Both the position numbers and the translations under genes were made by a program. Below, piece after piece: positions 4,834-7,793 of a stretch of 7,793 nt of DNA. This DNA comes from an uncultured Clostridia bacterium (lineage in GTDB: Bacteria > Bacillota > Clostridia > Oscillospirales > Ruminococcaceae). Position 1 is the stretch's first letter, and every line of letters begins with the position of its first letter. Under the pieces are notes generated by a model that saw nothing but the letters and a program-made list of their open reading frames with translations, was not told the DNA's origin and did no database searches. Location of the stretch: the NCBI GenBank assembly GCA_937907305.1, contig CALERQ010000085.1:1-7793 (forward strand). Reading direction: 5' to 3'.

Positions 4834-6554
4834 CAGTCTGTGACCTCCTTTATTTTCTTGCTGGTGCCAAAGTGCTTGATGAGGGTGTTCATCAGCAGGA
4901 CAGAGCCATAGGTGATAACGATAAGGATGGTGGCGAAGGCACAGGCCAGGCCATAGCTGCCCTTTTCGGCAAACTCATTGATCTGCACGGTAATAAGCAG
5001 GAACTCCGGCGTGACCAGCAAAATGATGGCGGAAATAGCGGTGATGCTGCGGACAAACGAGGTAACCAGCCCGCTGAAGAAGGAATCCTTAATGAGCGGG
5101 AGGGTGACGGTGGTAAACACCTTGCCGCTGCCCGCGCCCAGATCGTAGGCGGATTCTTCGATGCTCTTATCGATCTGCCGCAGGGCGGAAATACCGCTGC
5201 GGGTACCGGTAGGCAGGCTGCGCACAATGAACACAATGACAAGGATGGCACCCGTGCCGTACAGCCCCTGCATAAAGCCGGTGCGGAACACACCATTGGC
5301 AAAGCCGCGGATATAACCGACGCCCAGTACGGTGCCGGGCACCGCCATGGCCAGCATGGAGGCAAACTCGATGAAGCCCTTGGTCTTGAAGTTCTTTTTG
5401 ACCACCAGGTAGCTGATGATCATGGAAAGCAGCGAGGTAATGGGCGCCGCGATGAGCGACAGGACAAAGGAATCGGTGAAGGCCTGCAGGCCGTGATAGC
5501 GGGTAAAGACACGCTCGAACCATTTGAAGGTGAGATGGAAGTCATAGCCCCAGGTATTGAACAGAGCGCCGAAGGGCACGCAGATATACATAAGGATAAC
5601 GAATATGGCGATGGCGCTGCACAGCACGGTAAGCGGAGCCCGGACGCTCTTATCGGTGATGAGCATGCGGGCCCGGCTGGCCTTGCCGGTGAGGGTGGCC
5701 GCCGTTTTGCGCTCGAGGTAGTACTTCTGCACCAGGAACATGACAAAGGTGATGGACAGGAGCACCACGGCCATAGCCGCCGCGCCGATTTTATCGTAGG
5801 CACCGGTGATTTGCAGGTAGATGGTGGTGGCCAGGGTATCGTAGCTGCCGCCGATGATCATGGGGTTGGCGAAATCGGCGATGGATTCGATGAAGGACAC
5901 AAGGAAGGCATTGCCGAGGCCGGGCAGCATGAGCGGCAGGGTAACGCTGGTGAATACCTTCCAGCGGGAGGCACCCATATCACGGGCAGCCTCCTCCAAG
6001 CTGGGGTCGATATTTTTGAGCAGACCGCGGAGCATAAGGTAGCAGACCGGGAAGAAGGTCATGGTCTGTACGATGACAATGCCCCAGAAGCCGTAGACGC
6101 TGTTATCGTAAATATGCAGCAGGTAGCGGGTGATGATACCCGACTTACCGAACAGCATAATGATGGACAAAGACAAAACAAAGGGGGGCGAAACGACCGG
6201 CAGCATGGAAACTACCTTGAACAGGCCGCCCATGAATTTACCGCGGACCTTGACATATACCTCGACATAGGCGAACAGCAGGCCGATGAGGGCAGAGCCG
6301 ATGCCGACCACAAAACCGACCTTGAGGGTATTGCCGATGGCGGTGCGGAAGGTCCACATATCAAAAATGCGCTTGAAAACCGAGAGGGTGAAACCGCCCC
6401 CATCGGGAGAAATGAAGCTATCCACCAGCAGAATGGCCAGCGGATAAATGATAAACAGGGTGAGGAACGCGATCAATACGACGACGGTAGTGACCATAAC
6501 GGGATCGGCAAAGAGCTTTTTGCGATCCAGTGCGGCGCCTTGTCGTTTTGTCAT
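4833..6554 (-). CDS. ABC importer permease, fused two-domain FbpB-type
   Basis: The 573-residue protein carries two copies of the binding-protein-dependent permease domain (MetI fold) in one chain, as in FbpB and AfuB. The first half has membrane segments from about residue 20 and an EAA coupling loop at 187-207 (EEAARDMGASRWKVF...LPL). The second half begins with a membrane segment near 308-330 and has its EAA loop at 466-487 (EESAYDLGAGSGKVF...LPL). About 12 membrane helices are expected, with a positively charged linker (281-305) between halves. The start at 6554 is chosen because AGGAGG lies seven bases upstream (complement of 6562-6567). A longer frame to 6641 would run through the intergenic hairpin. 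Both EAA loops keep the central Gly, so both should dock the ATPase. The gene sits between the binding-protein gene and the ATPase gene. Confidence 0.92.
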   Translation of the reverse strand: MTKRQGAALDRKKLFADPVMVTTVVVLIAFLTLFIIYPLAILLVDSFISPDGGGFTLSVFKRIFDMWTFRTAIGNTLKVGFVVGIGSALIGLLFAYVEVYVKVRGKFMGGLFKVVSMLPVVSPPFVLSLSIIMLFGKSGIITRYLLHIYDNSVYGFWGIVIVQTMTFFPVCYLMLRGLLKNIDPSLEEAARDMGASRWKVFTSVTLPLMLPGLGNAFLVSFIESIADFANPMIIGGSYDTLATTIYLQITGAYDKIGAAAMAVVLLSITFVMFLVQKYYLERKTAATLTGKASRARMLITDKSVRAPLTVLCSAIAIFVILMYICVPFGALFNTWGYDFHLTFKWFERVFTRYHGLQAFTDSFVLSLIAAPITSLLSMIISYLVVKKNFKTKGFIEFASMLAMAVPGTVLGVGYIRGFANGVFRTGFMQGLYGTGAILVIVFIVRSLPTGTRSGISALRQIDKSIEESAYDLGAGSGKVFTTVTLPLIKDSFFSGLVTSFVRSITAISAIILLVTPEFLLITVQINEFAEKGSYGLACAFATILIVITYGSVLLMNTLIKHFGTSKKIKEVTD

Positions 6555-6606
6555 GTGGCTTCCTCCTTTCGCTGAAAAGATGAGGGGAACTGCGAAAAAA
6601 GTGGTG

Positions 6607-6635
6607 AGGGGGACGGCTTTGCCCACCGTCCCCCT
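6607..6635 (-). promoter_or_regulatory. GC-rich hairpin between binding-protein and permease genes
   Basis: AGGGGGACGG (6607-6616) pairs perfectly with CCGTCCCCCT (6626-6635) around a 9-base loop. On the transcribed (-) strand a run of six T follows only after a 7-base gap, so this is at best a leaky terminator. Such stems commonly shield the upstream binding-protein mRNA and keep it more abundant than the permease part; this role is inferred. Confidence 0.6.
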
Positions 6636-6675
6636 TTTCATTCTACTGAATGTTCAGTTGTGATGCGGGTGAAGA

Positions 6676-7793
6676 TTATTCGGTCTGGAAGCGGCCATCA
6701 GCAGCAGCGCCGAGAGCCTCAAAGATATCGGAGATGTACTGGGCGGTGTTCTGCTTGGCATCTTCGAAGTCATATTTCATGACATTGGTGGGATCCAGGC
6801 CAAACTCGGTAGCGGCCTCGGGCTGGGTGGCGTTATCAATTACCAGGAACTGATAGGAGCCGGCGCCCGCAGCCAGATTCACGCATTCGGGAGAGAGGGC
6901 GTACTCAATGAACAGTTTGGCAGCATTGGGGTGCTTGGCGCCCTTGAAGATGGCGGTAGCGCCGATCTCGAAGGAGGTACCGGAGGACGGGATGATCAGA
7001 GAGATATTGGTGTAGCCGTTATCCAGGATCTGATAAATACCATCGTGCAGGAAGCCGATGCCGATGACGCACTGAGCGTTGCCGACATTCTTGGAGGGGC
7101 CGGAACCGCTCTTGGTGTAAACTTCGATGTTCTTATCGAGGTCAACCAGATACTTGATGCCCTCATCGTGGCCGTACATCTGGATCATGGTATTGAGAAC
7201 CAGCTTGGCAGTACCGGCGGTATTGTAGTTGGACATCCAGATGAGACCCTTGTACTCTTCCTTGAGCAGATCGGGCCAATCTTTGGGGGCTTCCAGGCCC
7301 ATGCGGGTCAGCTCATCGGTATTGACCATGAAGCCCAGGATACCCTGATAGATACCATACCAGTAACCATCGGCATCGCGGTACATATCGCTGAGCAGGT
7401 GCTTGGCGTTGACAGCCTCATAGGCTTCCAGCAGGCCGTCCTTGGCCATCATGTTGTAGGGATCGGTGGTGCCACCGAAAGCGACATCAGCAGAGGGATT
7501 GCCGGCCTCTTCCTGGATCTTGGCCTGGATCTCGCCGGTGGACAGACGCTGACGATTGACCTTGATGCCGAAGATCTTTTCGAAATTGTCGCAGGCAGCG
7601 GAAAGATACTCTTCCTCGCAGCCGCCGTAAACGGTGAGCTCACCTTCGGCCTGAGCGGCAGCGATGAGGTCTTCCATACCGGCAAAGCTCTCGGGATAGG
7701 TCTTGGTATCCGGCTGGTCATTGTTGTTCTTGTCGCCGCAGCCGACCATCAGGGTGAGGACCATGATGACAGCAAGCAGCATAGACAGTGCTT
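6676..7793 (-). CDS. ABC importer substrate-binding lipoprotein, FbpA/AfuA-like (5' end cut by window)
   Basis: The frame is open to the window edge. Upstream of the first visible ATG (7780-7782) the codons read Ala-Leu-Ser, so the true start is probably a few codons outside (a common form is MKKALSMLLAV). Counting from the visible Met, a hydrophobic stretch ends in the lipobox LMVGC with Cys15, so the mature protein is lipid-anchored on the outer face of the membrane. The binding domain follows the family 1 / FbpA-AfuA plan: GELTVYGG (47-54), FGIKVNRQRLSTGEIQAKIQ (71-90), DVAFGGTTDPY (99-109), SNYNTAGTA (184-192), YTKSGSGPSKNV (222-233), IGIGFLHDG (240-248) and FEIGATAIFKGAKHPNAAKL (271-290). 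The adjacent Tyr-Tyr pair used by many FbpA proteins to hold Fe(III) is not seen. A sugar phosphate, phosphonate or chelated metal are all possible. It is the first visible gene of the operon. Confidence 0.88.
   Translation of the reverse strand, partial: ALSMLLAVIMVLTLMVGCGDKNNNDQPDTKTYPESFAGMEDLIAAAQAEGELTVYGGCEEEYLSAACDNFEKIFGIKVNRQRLSTGEIQAKIQEEAGNPSADVAFGGTTDPYNMMAKDGLLEAYEAVNAKHLLSDMYRDADGYWYGIYQGILGFMVNTDELTRMGLEAPKDWPDLLKEEYKGLIWMSNYNTAGTAKLVLNTMIQMYGHDEGIKYLVDLDKNIEVYTKSGSGPSKNVGNAQCVIGIGFLHDGIYQILDNGYTNISLIIPSSGTSFEIGATAIFKGAKHPNAAKLFIEYALSPECVNLAAGAGSYQFLVIDNATQPEAATEFGLDPTNVMKYDFEDAKQNTAQYISDIFEALGAAADGRFQTE

Noticed and set aside
3751..4911. A 386-codon open frame on the + strand opposite the ATPase gene
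   Set aside because: Antisense shadow of an ATPase with all motifs intact; it begins within terminator sequence.
4872..6575. A 567-codon open frame on the + strand opposite the permease gene
   Set aside because: It is the complement of a clear permease gene. Its translation is a low-complexity mix of Gly, Asp, His, Gln and Glu with no domain, as expected from a GC-rich antisense frame.
6555..6641. Longer permease start at 6641
   Set aside because: It would read through the intergenic hairpin and has no ribosome binding site, whereas 6554 has AGGAGG seven bases upstream.
6645..6658. Perfect dyad ACTGAATGTTCAGT downstream of the binding-protein stop
   Set aside because: Six-base arms around two bases occur by chance and its position, inside an operon and after a stop codon, gives no clear operator role.
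1..7793. CRISPR array, tRNA, rRNA, prophage or defence genes
   Set aside because: No regularly spaced repeats, no cloverleaf or ribosomal sequence and no nuclease, helicase or phage motifs were seen on either strand.

Overview
The window looks like a piece of chromosome from a GC-rich, anaerobic Firmicute, most likely a gut-type Clostridium relative. This is inferred from the very strong AGGAGG-type ribosome binding sites, a lipoprotein signal of Gram-positive style, an enzyme with two ferredoxin-like iron-sulfur motifs, and tight operons separated by strong intrinsic terminators. No ribosomal RNA or other taxonomic marker is present, so the assignment is tentative.

Left part (1-2206, + strand): a two-gene unit. 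A LacI-family regulator, cut at its N-terminus by the window edge, is followed 25 bases later by a flavoprotein of the dihydroorotate dehydrogenase / dihydropyrimidine dehydrogenase (PreA) fold with a C-terminal 2x[4Fe-4S] domain. The fold and Fe-S ligands are intact. However, by my alignment from memory, the catalytic cysteine, most of the pyrimidine-binding residues and the flavin-side lysine of the family are replaced, so the true substrate is probably not a pyrimidine. An imperfect inverted-repeat element of about 117 bp and then a 10-bp stem terminator follow.

Middle part (2207-3750, + strand): two paralogous small membrane-protein genes of unknown function. The first (199 aa) has a clear sigma-70-type promoter and its own terminator. 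The second is a shortened, probably broken copy. Its first membrane segments are gone, and the reading frame that carries a perfect Shine-Dalgarno is one base out of register with the conserved part. A 34-base palindrome buries that Shine-Dalgarno in a hairpin that would sit at the very 5' end of the mRNA if the weak upstream promoter is real. The stretch between the two paralogs is AT-rich and full of short repeats.

Right part (3717-7793, - strand): an ABC importer operon reading right to left. It encodes a substrate-binding lipoprotein (5' end outside the window), a fused two-domain permease, and an ATPase whose start codon overlaps the permease stop. It resembles the FbpABC/AfuABC/PhnSTUV-like group (ferric iron, sugar phosphates, phosphonates); the substrate cannot be fixed from the sequence. 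A GC-rich hairpin between the first two genes may hold the binding-protein level above that of the membrane parts. A bidirectional terminator separates this operon from the convergent membrane-protein gene.
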